Origin: CAZYBO01 sp964645205
Lineage (GTDB): Bacteria > Pseudomonadota > Alphaproteobacteria > Rickettsiales > SXRF01
Assembly: GCA_964645205.1 (NCBI GenBank)
Contig: CAZYBO010000001.1
Location: 1 to 64,000, forward strand
Reading direction: 5' to 3'
DNA length: 64,000 bases
The notes beneath the pieces are model-generated. The model was not told the origin of the DNA and did no database searches. It saw only the letters and a list, made by a program, of their open reading frames with translations. Positions 38,617 through 46,359 of the stretch are shown one piece after another. Within the stretch, counting starts at the first letter, position 1. Every line of letters starts with the position of its first letter. The translations under genes and the position numbers were made by a program.

Positions 38617-39564
38617 ATGACCGACGACTACCTTTCCCTCATAAAAACCGCCCTTGCCGAGGATATAGGCTCCGGCGACATTACTTCCCGGCTTACGATT
38701 CCCGAATCGGCGCAGGGCGAAATGCGTTTCGTGGCGCGTGCCCCGATGGTGGCATGCGGGGCGTTTTTTGCTGCGGAGGTCTATCGGCAAATCACCACTT
38801 CCCCCTCTCCCCTTGTGGGAGAGGGCGGGGAGAGGGGTATGTCTCCACAATCTCATGCGCTGAAGGTTCCCCCTCTCCCCAACCCTCTCCCACAAGGGGA
38901 GAGGGAGTTAGATAAGTATGCTGTAACGGTCGAGCTTCTCGTAGCGGAAGGGGCATATGTTGCAACAGGAACAATACTTGCAACAGCCAAAGGCAATGCC
39001 CGTGCGCTACTAGCGGGCGAGCGCGTAGCGCTCAACCTGATGCAACGTGCCTGCGGGGTGGCGAGCCTCACCCGGCGTTATGTAGAAGCCGTGGCCGGGA
39101 CGAAAGCGATTATCCTCGACACGCGCAAAACCATGCCCGGTATGCGCGCGCTCGACAAATACGCGGTCAAAACCGGCGGCGGGGAAAATCATCGCTTCGG
39201 GCTGTACGACATGGTGCTGATCAAGGATAATCATATCGCATTGTGCGGGGGCGTTACTGCGGCCGTGGCAAAAGCGCGGGCAGGGACGGATAGTAAAATC
39301 GTCGTCGAATGCGATACGCTCCTGCAAGTGGAAGAAGCGCTGGCCGCGAAGCCCGACCGCATCCTGCTGGACAATATGACGCTGGAGAATTTGCGTGCCG
39401 CGGTGAAATTATCCGCCGGGCGCATGAAGCTGGAAGCATCCGGCGGCGTGAATCTGGACACGGTGCGCGCCATCGCCGAAACCGGCGTGGATTATATTTC
39501 CGTCGGTGCGCTCACCCACTCCGCACCCGCCGCCGATATCGGCGGGGATGTGGTGATAGGTTGA
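38617..39564 (+). CDS. nadC: Quinolinate phosphoribosyltransferase NadC with in-frame palindromic insert
   Basis: A 315-residue enzyme forming nicotinate mononucleotide from quinolinate and PRPP. Family signatures: EDIGSGDITSR, NLMQRACGVASLTRRYV, ILDTRKTMPGMRALDKYAV, GGGENHRFGLYDMVLIKDNH and LEASGGVNLDTVRAIAETG. It is about 35 residues longer than usual because residues about 63-97 are encoded by a palindromic repeat (38803-38905), read in frame as SPSPLVGEGGERG and PPLPNPLPQGERE. The insert lies in a loop between GAFFAAEVYRQI and YAVTVELLVAEGA of the N-terminal domain, away from the catalytic motifs, so the enzyme is likely active. Start at 38617 fits the family. Confidence 0.93.
   Translation: MTDDYLSLIKTALAEDIGSGDITSRLTIPESAQGEMRFVARAPMVACGAFFAAEVYRQITTSPSPLVGEGGERGMSPQSHALKVPPLPNPLPQGERELDKYAVTVELLVAEGAYVATGTILATAKGNARALLAGERVALNLMQRACGVASLTRRYVEAVAGTKAIILDTRKTMPGMRALDKYAVKTGGGENHRFGLYDMVLIKDNHIALCGGVTAAVAKARAGTDSKIVVECDTLLQVEEALAAKPDRILLDNMTLENLRAAVKLSAGRMKLEASGGVNLDTVRAIAETGVDYISVGALTHSAPAADIGGDVVIG
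38803..38905. repeat. Palindromic repeat inserted in frame in nadC
   Basis: Two arms, 38803-38836 (34 nt) and 38871-38905 (35 nt), are near-perfect reverse complements. Each arm itself contains the smaller palindrome CCCTCTCCC...GGGAGAGGG, so four CT/GA-rich blocks could fold into a nested stem. The element has no stop codon in the nadC frame. Confidence 0.93.
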
Positions 39565-39565
39565 G

Positions 39566-40909
39566 TTAGGCCGCCAGCTCCAACTGCCCATTCGTCTTGC
39601 GGCGTTCCAGTTCTTTTTCCAGAATACTGGCAGAAGCGGCGGAGACAATCACGTTGGCATCCTTCAGGATGGGCACGATCTTATCCAGTATATCCGTGCC
39701 GATCAGGGCGGGCGCAGGTTGCAGCGCTTGCGCGTCTACATTCACCCCGGCGGCGCGTGCCAGCGTGGTGATGTTGGCGGCCATCGCTTCGTTATGTTGC
39801 GCGGCCTGCAGTAAATCTTCCGCTGATGCGCGTGCGAGTTTAGCGGCGAGCGCCTTCGCTTCGTCGATAGCCAGCAGGGTGATACCGTCTTTTTCCGCTT
39901 CCGCTTTCAGGTTTTCGCGGATGGTTTGCGCGCGCTTGTCGCCGGATGCCGCGCCTTCGCCAAGGAAATCATACGCCAGCGACATTGCTGCTTGCGTGGT
40001 TTCTGCGAGTTGCTGGCGGGCTTTGCGTTCCACCGTGGCGACCTGCTCGGGTGCGCGTTCCTGCGACATCGCATGATGCAATTGCACCGATGTTAGCGTT
40101 TTCAGTGCAACGATGCGGTCGAGATCCGGTTGCTCCGCCTCAAACTCGCGCAGCGCGGTCAGCGGCTGCGTGGCCTTGGCAACGTTATGCGCCAGCGCGG
40201 TGATACGCACCGCGTTTTCTTCCGGCTTTGCTTCATAAGCAGCGAGCGTCGCATCATCGACAAAATGCTTTGCCAGCAATTTCACGCCGCGCGCGTTTTG
40301 CACACCCATCACGTCATGCACCAGATCGTCGGCCGCCGCCGGATCGCTGCCCGCCGCGCCGCTTTTGGCTACGATTTTGCCGATAGGAAGGTATTTATCT
40401 TCCTGCAGCAGCGCCTGATATTTCCGTGCCACATCTTTGATGACGTCGGGATGTTTGGCGTAATAATCACGCTCCATGCTGTACTTATCGCGTTTCGCTT
40501 CTTCTTTCCTGCGTAATTCGCTCCAGCGATCCGGGTTGTTTTCGTCGGCGGTGAGGGGGGTGCCGTCCTTGCCATCGAGATGTTGCAGTTTTTCCATGCT
40601 GGCGCGCACCAGTACATCGAGTTTCTTATCGAGCAGATCGTTGAATCCGCCGGTTTCCACCATGTTGGTATAACCCACCGCATTGAGCTTGCCGCGGAAT
40701 TCCTGCTGTATCGCAGGCATGGCGCTTCCGATTACGCCCGGCTCCCGGCTGTAATCCGCACGTGCGGCATGGTTGAGGGCTTTGACGAGACCAAGCTCCG
40801 TCTGGGTGGCGTCGTCGGCGATGACGCCGCTGTTGCGCAACGCCTGTATGGTGCGCAACTCGCCGAAGAGGGAGAGGTCGATAACGGTAGGTTCAGTTTG
40901 ATCGGACAT
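39566..40909 (-). CDS. Unknown protein downstream of cobalamin riboswitch
   Basis: A 447-residue protein with no recognised domain. It is soluble and almost wholly helical in composition: Ala/Leu/Glu/Lys/Gln-rich throughout, charged stretch SELRRKEEAKRDKYSMERDY near residue 135, no signal peptide, no transmembrane helix, no cysteine-rich or nucleotide-binding motif. The ATG at 40909 is preferred; a GTG 9 nt upstream is possible. The leader carries a sigma70-like promoter (41213-41184), a well-formed cobalamin riboswitch (41179-41018) and a hairpin near 40938-40957, so expression is probably lowered by B12. It is convergent with nadC with 1 nt between stops. Confidence 0.7.
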   Translation of the reverse strand: MSDQTEPTVIDLSLFGELRTIQALRNSGVIADDATQTELGLVKALNHAARADYSREPGVIGSAMPAIQQEFRGKLNAVGYTNMVETGGFNDLLDKKLDVLVRASMEKLQHLDGKDGTPLTADENNPDRWSELRRKEEAKRDKYSMERDYYAKHPDVIKDVARKYQALLQEDKYLPIGKIVAKSGAAGSDPAAADDLVHDVMGVQNARGVKLLAKHFVDDATLAAYEAKPEENAVRITALAHNVAKATQPLTALREFEAEQPDLDRIVALKTLTSVQLHHAMSQERAPEQVATVERKARQQLAETTQAAMSLAYDFLGEGAASGDKRAQTIRENLKAEAEKDGITLLAIDEAKALAAKLARASAEDLLQAAQHNEAMAANITTLARAAGVNVDAQALQPAPALIGTDILDKIVPILKDANVIVSAASASILEKELERRKTNGQLELAA

Positions 40910-40923
40910 GGCATACACTTTCT

Positions 40924-40957
40924 AAAAAATGGGTACTGCGCAGGGTCATCCCTGCGC
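40924..40957 (-). terminator. Candidate expression-platform hairpin of the riboswitch
   Basis: A perfect 8-bp stem GCGCAGGG/CCCTGCGC with a 4-nt loop (40957-40938) is followed, after 8 nt, by six T residues on the minus strand (40929-40924). A second stem, arms 41018-41012 and 40964-40958, sits between it and the aptamer. The T-run is further from the hairpin than in a textbook terminator, so translational control is also possible. Confidence 0.45.
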
Positions 40958-41017
40958 GTGTCACCGCTTGCATAAGCCGCCTGCGGAACCACTCCGTTCC
41001 CAAAGGCATGCGTGACA

Positions 41018-41179
41018 CTCGACAGCAGGTCTCCTGGCTCGCGGGTCGTAACCTCCGGCGCGTCTTCCCGGTTTTATCCAGTGACGGTGTATGGTGCCAT
41101 CGGCTTGCCGCTTACAGTTGCGGGGGCAGCTCGGGTTTTTCACCCGATTCCCTATTAATCCCTTGCGGGAGCTATCGAG
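41018..41179 (-). promoter_or_regulatory. Cobalamin (adenosylcobalamin) riboswitch
   Basis: Reading the minus strand, the class I cobalamin aptamer is clear: AATAGGGAATCGGGTG, GAGCTGCCCCCGCAACTGTA, a CACTGG block, GGGAAGACG, then the B12 box GAGCCAGGAGACCTGC. Terminal stem P1 closes with CTCGA (41179-41175) and TCGAG (41022-41018). All conserved blocks are present and in order. It should lower expression of the minus-strand gene at 39566-40909 when cobalamin is abundant. The intergenic interval of about 300 nt is fully used by promoter, aptamer and hairpins. Confidence 0.95.
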
Positions 41180-41183
41180 AGGG

Positions 41184-41213
41184 AGCGTACAAGGGAGTCT
41201 GGCGGCCTGTCAA
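41184..41213 (-). promoter_or_regulatory. Promoter of the cobalamin riboswitch transcript
   Basis: On the minus strand a perfect TTGACA -35 (41213-41208) and TACGCT -10 (41189-41184) are 18 nt apart; transcription would start near 41178, right at the P1 stem of the aptamer. Confidence 0.65.
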
Positions 41214-41215
41214 GC

Positions 41216-41971
41216 CTAGAACCCGGTTTTGAATATGAGAGCGCACGTACGGTTGGAGCTGGTAGTGACATAAACGGTGTTGCTGCTGTAGCAGGCGCTA
41301 CCCCCATCCACCTGTACCACGATTTTGCCCGTGCCCGGGAAGCTATCGTCGAACTTGCGGTCGAGTTGCTCGGCTTCATCGCCTCGCAGCACAGGCGCTT
41401 GTAGGTTATTGGTACCTACGGTGGAGCGGCCGCCGAGCCACAACACGTGGTTTGGTGCAATATCCCCGGCTACGTACAGGATGTTGCCCGCCGTGGGAAT
41501 GGTGCCGACATTCGCGATGTCGCCTATTGTGATGCTGACCAGCCCCCATCCGCCGTTGGCAATACGCGAGGCGGGAATGTTGCTCCCGGGTACGCGATCC
41601 ATGTTGCCGCCGCTGCCTGCTGCGCCCGTGAAGCTGCCATCCATGAGTTTTGCACGCGAAAGATGCTGCCATGCGGTAAACTGTTCAACATAAGTGCCGG
41701 AAGAATCCTGCCGCACGATGCGCCCGTCGCCGTTACCGTTAGCGGTGCTGCTCCACATGGCGGTGGCGTTCGACATGTCGCCTGGCAACGCGCCGTATTT
41801 GGTCTGAAAAATTTTGATGTTCTGGATAGCATTTTGCATTTCGGAGGTCGCCGCTCGCAATTGGGCGCTGCGCAGAATGTCCTTCCCCACAAGTATCCCC
41901 CCTATCAGCATGCCGATAATGCCGATGACGATCACCATTTCAAGGAGGGTAAAGCCGGAGCGTGTGCGCAT
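41216..41971 (-). CDS. Pseudopilin-like protein (third of three)
   Basis: A 251-residue protein with a class III (type IV pilin) signal: short basic leader MRTRSG then FTLLEMVIVIGIIGMLIGGI, cut before Phe with Glu at +5. The body shares features with its two upstream neighbours: LPGDMSNATAMW, NGNGDGRI, FTAWQHLSRAKLMDGSFTG, LDRKFDDSFPGTG and a C-terminal TCALIFKTGF. Exported as a pilus or type II-like pseudopilus subunit and processed by PilD. Starts 2 nt after the previous stop, so part of a three-gene operon. Confidence 0.85.
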   Translation of the reverse strand: MRTRSGFTLLEMVIVIGIIGMLIGGILVGKDILRSAQLRAATSEMQNAIQNIKIFQTKYGALPGDMSNATAMWSSTANGNGDGRIVRQDSSGTYVEQFTAWQHLSRAKLMDGSFTGAAGSGGNMDRVPGSNIPASRIANGGWGLVSITIGDIANVGTIPTAGNILYVAGDIAPNHVLWLGGRSTVGTNNLQAPVLRGDEAEQLDRKFDDSFPGTGKIVVQVDGGSACYSSNTVYVTTSSNRTCALIFKTGF

Positions 41972-41973
41972 AA

Positions 41974-42840
41974 TTAAAGACCCGTCTGGAAAATAAGAGA
42001 GCAGGCAACCTTGCTGTTATTGGTACGGTACGCCATGGTCGTGCGCGTGGTGTTTATTGTGCAATCGGAGTTGCCATACATGTTGGGGCGCCAGGTGCGG
42101 ATTTTGCCCATGCCTGGCCTCCCGTCATCAAGCTTGGTGTCTATTTCCAGCGCTTCCGATCCGGTGAGCAGCGCGCCTACGGTAGGTGCTGCATAGTGGT
42201 AAGCTCCAAGCATCATGACATGGCCGGTGAATTCTTGATCGCCCCACATGTAGCTGTTATCAGCGGCGTTATGAAAGTCGGATATTGTCCACCCGCCGTC
42301 CCTGACTTGCGAACCGGGAATATTCAATCCTACCGTGGTAAAAAATGATGTGTTAGATGCCGTTGCGCCGGTGTACTTTCCCTCGATCAGCCCGGCATTA
42401 GCCATGTGTTGCCACGCGAGGAAGATTTCAAAGACATAACTCACGCCATCGGCCGAAAGCCCGTTGAAAAGTCCTGAAGAAAGGCTGGCGTCATTAGCGG
42501 AGCCTATTCTGCCGTCACCGTTTCCGTTACACGTGGCGGGGGAATTGGTTGCTACAGCAACGTGAAGTTCTTTTCCGCTTGGCTCACAAGGCTGGCCTTG
42601 CGTAGTGCGTTCGCCCCACATGGCGATGGCGTTCGTCATGTCGCCGGGTATCGCATTATATTTGTCGCGGAATTCCACCATGGCCTTCAGGTAACGGTCA
42701 TACTCCGAAATGGCAGCGCGCAACTGCGCGTTGGCGATCATGCCTTTGCCGACGAAAATACCTCCGGCAACCAAGGCAATGATTACCAGCACGATGGACA
42801 TTTCCAGCAGGGTAAAGCCGCTATGCTTGCGTATGCGCAT
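41974..42840 (-). CDS. Pseudopilin-like protein (second of three)
   Basis: A 288-residue protein with prepilin signal MRIRKHSG-FTLLEMSIVLVIIALVAGG. Shared blocks with its neighbours: IPGDMTNAIAMWGERT, CNGNGDGRIG, FLAWQHMANAGLIEGKYTG, IDTKLDDGRPGMGKI and terminal VACSLIFQTGL. The GNGDG element could bind calcium, as in some major pseudopilins, but this is inference. Start at 42840 overlaps the previous stop by 1 nt (TGATG), giving translational coupling; an in-frame upstream extension is rejected for that reason. Confidence 0.85.
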   Translation of the reverse strand: MRIRKHSGFTLLEMSIVLVIIALVAGGIFVGKGMIANAQLRAAISEYDRYLKAMVEFRDKYNAIPGDMTNAIAMWGERTTQGQPCEPSGKELHVAVATNSPATCNGNGDGRIGSANDASLSSGLFNGLSADGVSYVFEIFLAWQHMANAGLIEGKYTGATASNTSFFTTVGLNIPGSQVRDGGWTISDFHNAADNSYMWGDQEFTGHVMMLGAYHYAAPTVGALLTGSEALEIDTKLDDGRPGMGKIRTWRPNMYGNSDCTINTTRTTMAYRTNNSKVACSLIFQTGL

Positions 42841-43667
42841 CAAAATCCCGTGATGAAAATCAGGTTGCATTGGCGTGACGTTACCAGCGTATTGTAAACA
42901 GGATTCATGGCGGCAGTGGCGCAGTTAGTGGCGCCGACATTTTTCTGTGCGAGTACTTCGCCGGTGTTGGCAATGCCGTCATCGATTTTTTCGTCAATGG
43001 AAAATGCTTCGGCGGGAAGTAATGCATAATCCGCAGGCTCAAAAATGCTGCTGCGGTAAAGGCGGTCATAGCGGATGACGTGGCCGTACTCAGCGGCAAA
43101 AGTATCTGTTCCGCTGCCGTCATCAGGGCCAAAATAGCGGATGAGGTACCCGTTTTTCCCTTTGTTTAGTTTGCTGGTAGGAGTATTCCACTCCGGCTGG
43201 TAGAACGTACCTGCTGCAAGTGCCGTAGGAGTGCTTGTGCCAATATACATGCCTTCAATCAGCCCCGCATTGGCAAGTTGTTGCCAGGCGCGCAGCGTTT
43301 CCCATCCGTCAACAAGCCCATAAAAGCCGTTAATAATCGGGGAAACTGCTATAAATCCATCGCCATTCCCGTTGCAAGTAGGAACCTTGGGTACAAAATT
43401 AGATGTGTCGACTACGCAATTGGTATCCGCGCCCCAAATAGTGGTGGCGCTGGAGAAATCACCTGGCAGTTCTTTGTATTTATCGCGGAAGGTGATCGTG
43501 GCTTTTTTATAACGATCAATGTCCGCGACGATGGATTGTAACTCGCTGCTCTTGATAAGCGCACTGCCAAGCATCACGCCGCCGAGAATCAGCCCGACCA
43601 CGACCAGCACAATGGACATTTCCAGCAGGGTGAACCCGCTGCGGCATTTTGGGTTTTTTAGAGGCAT
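42840..43667 (-). CDS. Pseudopilin-like protein (first of three)
   Basis: A 275-residue protein with prepilin signal MPLKNPKCRSG-FTLLEMSIVLVVVGLILGGV. It carries the same blocks as the two genes after it: LPGDFSSATTIWG, CNGNGDGFI, LRAWQQLANAGLIEGMYIG, IDEKIDDGIANTGEV and a C-terminal QCNLIFITGF. First gene of the minus-strand pseudopilin operon, divergent from the curlin-repeat gene 177 nt away. No pilus motor, secretin or PilD gene is present in the window. Confidence 0.85.
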   Translation of the reverse strand: MPLKNPKCRSGFTLLEMSIVLVVVGLILGGVMLGSALIKSSELQSIVADIDRYKKATITFRDKYKELPGDFSSATTIWGADTNCVVDTSNFVPKVPTCNGNGDGFIAVSPIINGFYGLVDGWETLRAWQQLANAGLIEGMYIGTSTPTALAAGTFYQPEWNTPTSKLNKGKNGYLIRYFGPDDGSGTDTFAAEYGHVIRYDRLYRSSIFEPADYALLPAEAFSIDEKIDDGIANTGEVLAQKNVGATNCATAAMNPVYNTLVTSRQCNLIFITGF

Positions 43668-43844
43668 AAGGCAGAATACTCCATGATTTCCAGCATAGTG
43701 CAGGGTGGTTAATAAAAGATTGCCGTGCTGCCGATTGTCATCAAACTTTCACAAAAATTGCGTAGCGCAGACCTTGTATTTTCCATAGAGTGAGATGTAT
43801 TAATTAACCAATTATTAACTATTTAATAAAAAAGGAAAAACAAT

Positions 43845-45839
43845 ATGTTGACGCGTTTTCTGCTTACCACGACTGCGATCCTTACCGTCTCTGCGAACGC
43901 TGCCTATGCAGGCGGCACTGTGCGCGGGGTAGCACAGGACGGCAGCCCGCAGCCCGCGGCCATGCAGACGGGCAACCTCAACAGTGCGGACATCGAACAA
44001 ACCAACGTGTTCGATGCCGTAGCCGAGCTGGGGCAGTACGGCAACAGCAACGGCGTGACCCTGCGGCAATCTTCCGTATCCAACAGCGGCATGGCGCTGT
44101 TCGGCACGGAAGCGAAAATCAGCGTCCTTCATATCGGTGACGGCAACAACGCAAATCTCGGCCAGTTCGCCCAGCACGACTCCAGCATTGTCGCAAGCCA
44201 GATCGGTGCTAACAATACTGTCAGCGCGCAGCAGGGCGTAAGCAGCGATACAGCGTCCGTAGGCCATGCTTACCAGTTCATCGTGAGTAAGCAGAATGGC
44301 GACGGTAACAGCGCCGATATATTCCAGACCGGCGGCAGCAACATTGCGCAGAGCGAACAGCACGACAGTGGAAATACCACCTCGATCTCCCAGACGAATA
44401 TCGGGTTGGCGTGGGGTGCTAACAGCCCGAATTTCGCGGGCATCAACTTAAGCGGTGCGGGCAACTTTGCTTCGGTCACGCAAAACGGCAGCGGCAATGA
44501 TGCAGGCATATCGGCAGCACAGGGCTTTCCTACGTTTCCGGGGAATTCTGTGAATAGCGGCAATAGATTCCTGATCGAGCAGAATGGCCACAGCAATACC
44601 GCCTTATTATTCCCGGGCGTCCGCTTCGGCTTGCGTGACAGCAGCTTCGTTTCCACGCAGAACGGCAATGATAACAGCATCAGCGGCATTTCCACCTTCC
44701 GTACGGAACCGGTTACGATGGATGGTGAGAGCAACAGCATCAATATTCAGGTCTACGGCGACCGCAATACGGTGCAGGCAGGTTCCAGCGGCATCAACAA
44801 TGTAGGCACGGTCTCTATCACCGGCAGCGAAAACCATGCGTATAACGCGCAGGGCAATGAGCGCGACCCGGCGACCAATAGCACAGGCACGATCACCATC
44901 ACCGGGCATCGCAACGATGCAGGAATCCTCCAGACGAGCAATATTTTCAATGCCCTCAATGAGGCGACCATTATGCAGTCTGGGGATGGAAACCGTGCAT
45001 ATATCACGCAGGACGGTGCGTCGGATACGTTTGGAAACCAGATCGGAAGCCATGTCGCCACCGTGTCGCAAACCGGCTCGGAGCATTATGCTGACGTGCA
45101 GGTGGGGGGTACTCGCTTCTATAGCGGCGATTCCAACGTGAACATCATACAGACGGCTGGTTGGCATAATCGTGCGCAAGTCGCGATGTTCGGCGGTCGC
45201 AACGACGCACAGGTCGCCCAGTTCGGCAACAGCAACCGCGCGAAGGTGCTTATCGGTGATAAGCCCGGCTTGCAGTCAACTTCGTCAGGCCTCGATAATC
45301 GCATGAGCGTCACTCAAACCGGCAATAACAACACGGGTGGAGTTGCGTTGGTAGGCGGTACACAGCCCGTTCCCGGTGGCACGTTAACTAAGAACCCTTA
45401 TTCTAACGTCTTTGCGCTGGAACAGGTCGGCAACAATAACGTTGCTATAACCGATCCCGCCGTTACCGCTGGGAATCCTGATTTTGCCGAAGCGATCCTG
45501 ATCGACGGCAATGAAAACGATCTTGCAGTCCGTCAATCGGGCAACGACAACGTGGCCGACATTCAGCTTGAAGGCGACCGTCATATTGGATTCCTGCATA
45601 TGAACGGCAATGAAAACCGTGCAAAACTGTATCAGGAAGGCATAGGAAACAATGCTGGCATCGTTATCGATGGCGACTTGAACGAAGCCTCAATCATGCA
45701 ATTGGGTATCGGCAACGAAGCGAGTATTCGTCAGCAGGGTAACTCCAACATCGCAGCCATCGAACAGTTCGGTGACGGTAATCGCGCTACCATAGAGCAA
45801 ACCGGCCTCGGCAACAGCGTGAAGATCGTGCAAAAATAG
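43845..45839 (+). CDS. Large curlin-repeat (CsgA/CsgB-like) protein
   Basis: A 664-residue exported protein with a Sec signal (residues 1-23, ending AAYAGG). Almost all the rest is built of curlin-like repeats of the form N-A-I-Q-G-N, for example QSGDGNRAYITQDG, QQGNSNIAAIEQFGDGNRAT and IEQTGLGNSVKIVQK at the end. CsgA has five such repeats; this protein has many more, with longer irregular insertions in the middle. Likely a surface amyloid or fibre subunit. AAGGA precedes the ATG. The csgEFG export genes are not in the window. Confidence 0.88.
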   Translation: MLTRFLLTTTAILTVSANAAYAGGTVRGVAQDGSPQPAAMQTGNLNSADIEQTNVFDAVAELGQYGNSNGVTLRQSSVSNSGMALFGTEAKISVLHIGDGNNANLGQFAQHDSSIVASQIGANNTVSAQQGVSSDTASVGHAYQFIVSKQNGDGNSADIFQTGGSNIAQSEQHDSGNTTSISQTNIGLAWGANSPNFAGINLSGAGNFASVTQNGSGNDAGISAAQGFPTFPGNSVNSGNRFLIEQNGHSNTALLFPGVRFGLRDSSFVSTQNGNDNSISGISTFRTEPVTMDGESNSINIQVYGDRNTVQAGSSGINNVGTVSITGSENHAYNAQGNERDPATNSTGTITITGHRNDAGILQTSNIFNALNEATIMQSGDGNRAYITQDGASDTFGNQIGSHVATVSQTGSEHYADVQVGGTRFYSGDSNVNIIQTAGWHNRAQVAMFGGRNDAQVAQFGNSNRAKVLIGDKPGLQSTSSGLDNRMSVTQTGNNNTGGVALVGGTQPVPGGTLTKNPYSNVFALEQVGNNNVAITDPAVTAGNPDFAEAILIDGNENDLAVRQSGNDNVADIQLEGDRHIGFLHMNGNENRAKLYQEGIGNNAGIVIDGDLNEASIMQLGIGNEASIRQQGNSNIAAIEQFGDGNRATIEQTGLGNSVKIVQK

Positions 45840-45923
45840 CGGTTATCCGTACAACTTGCCTTCTGGTTATTTCCGTGTAGGGTAGGCGGGTAACCAGTGT
45901 GCGGGGGATGTTTGCCGATAGGA

Positions 45924-46352
45924 GTGTCGAATATAGAGGCCAGGTGCGCCGAAAAAGGCGTGCGGATGACCGGACAACGGCGAGTGATCGCCCGTGTCCT
46001 GTCGGAATCGCACGATCACCCGGATGTTGAGTTGCTCTACCAGCGCGCCGTAGTGATCGATCCGCATATCAGCATCGCCACCGTATACCGCACGGTTAAA
46101 TTGTTTGAGGAAGCGGGTGTCACGCAGCGCCACGATTTCGGCGACGGGCGCGCGCGCTACGAGGAGGCCTCCGGCGATCACCACGACCACCTGATCGACC
46201 TGAAAAGCGGGAACGTTATCGAATTCACCAACAACGAAATCGAGCGTCTCCAGAAAGAAATTGCCCGCAAGCTCGGCTACAAGCTGGTAGACCACCGGCT
46301 TGAACTTTATGCCGTGCCGCTAGACGCGACCGCCAAACCCGGCAAAGCGTAA
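45924..46352 (+). CDS. fur: Ferric uptake regulator Fur
   Basis: A 142-residue metal-responsive repressor. Helix-turn-helix region RMTGQRRVIARVLSESHDHP and ISIATVYRTVKLFEEAGV, then the metal-binding ARYEEASGDHHDHLIDL and GNVIEF. The GTG at 45924 matches the usual family start (NIEARCAEKGVRMTGQ); the frame is open upstream to 45897. olsB begins 7 nt later, so Fur and the ornithine-lipid genes may be co-transcribed. Confidence 0.93.
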   Translation: MSNIEARCAEKGVRMTGQRRVIARVLSESHDHPDVELLYQRAVVIDPHISIATVYRTVKLFEEAGVTQRHDFGDGRARYEEASGDHHDHLIDLKSGNVIEFTNNEIERLQKEIARKLGYKLVDHRLELYAVPLDATAKPGKA

Positions 46353-46359
46353 TTTTCCA

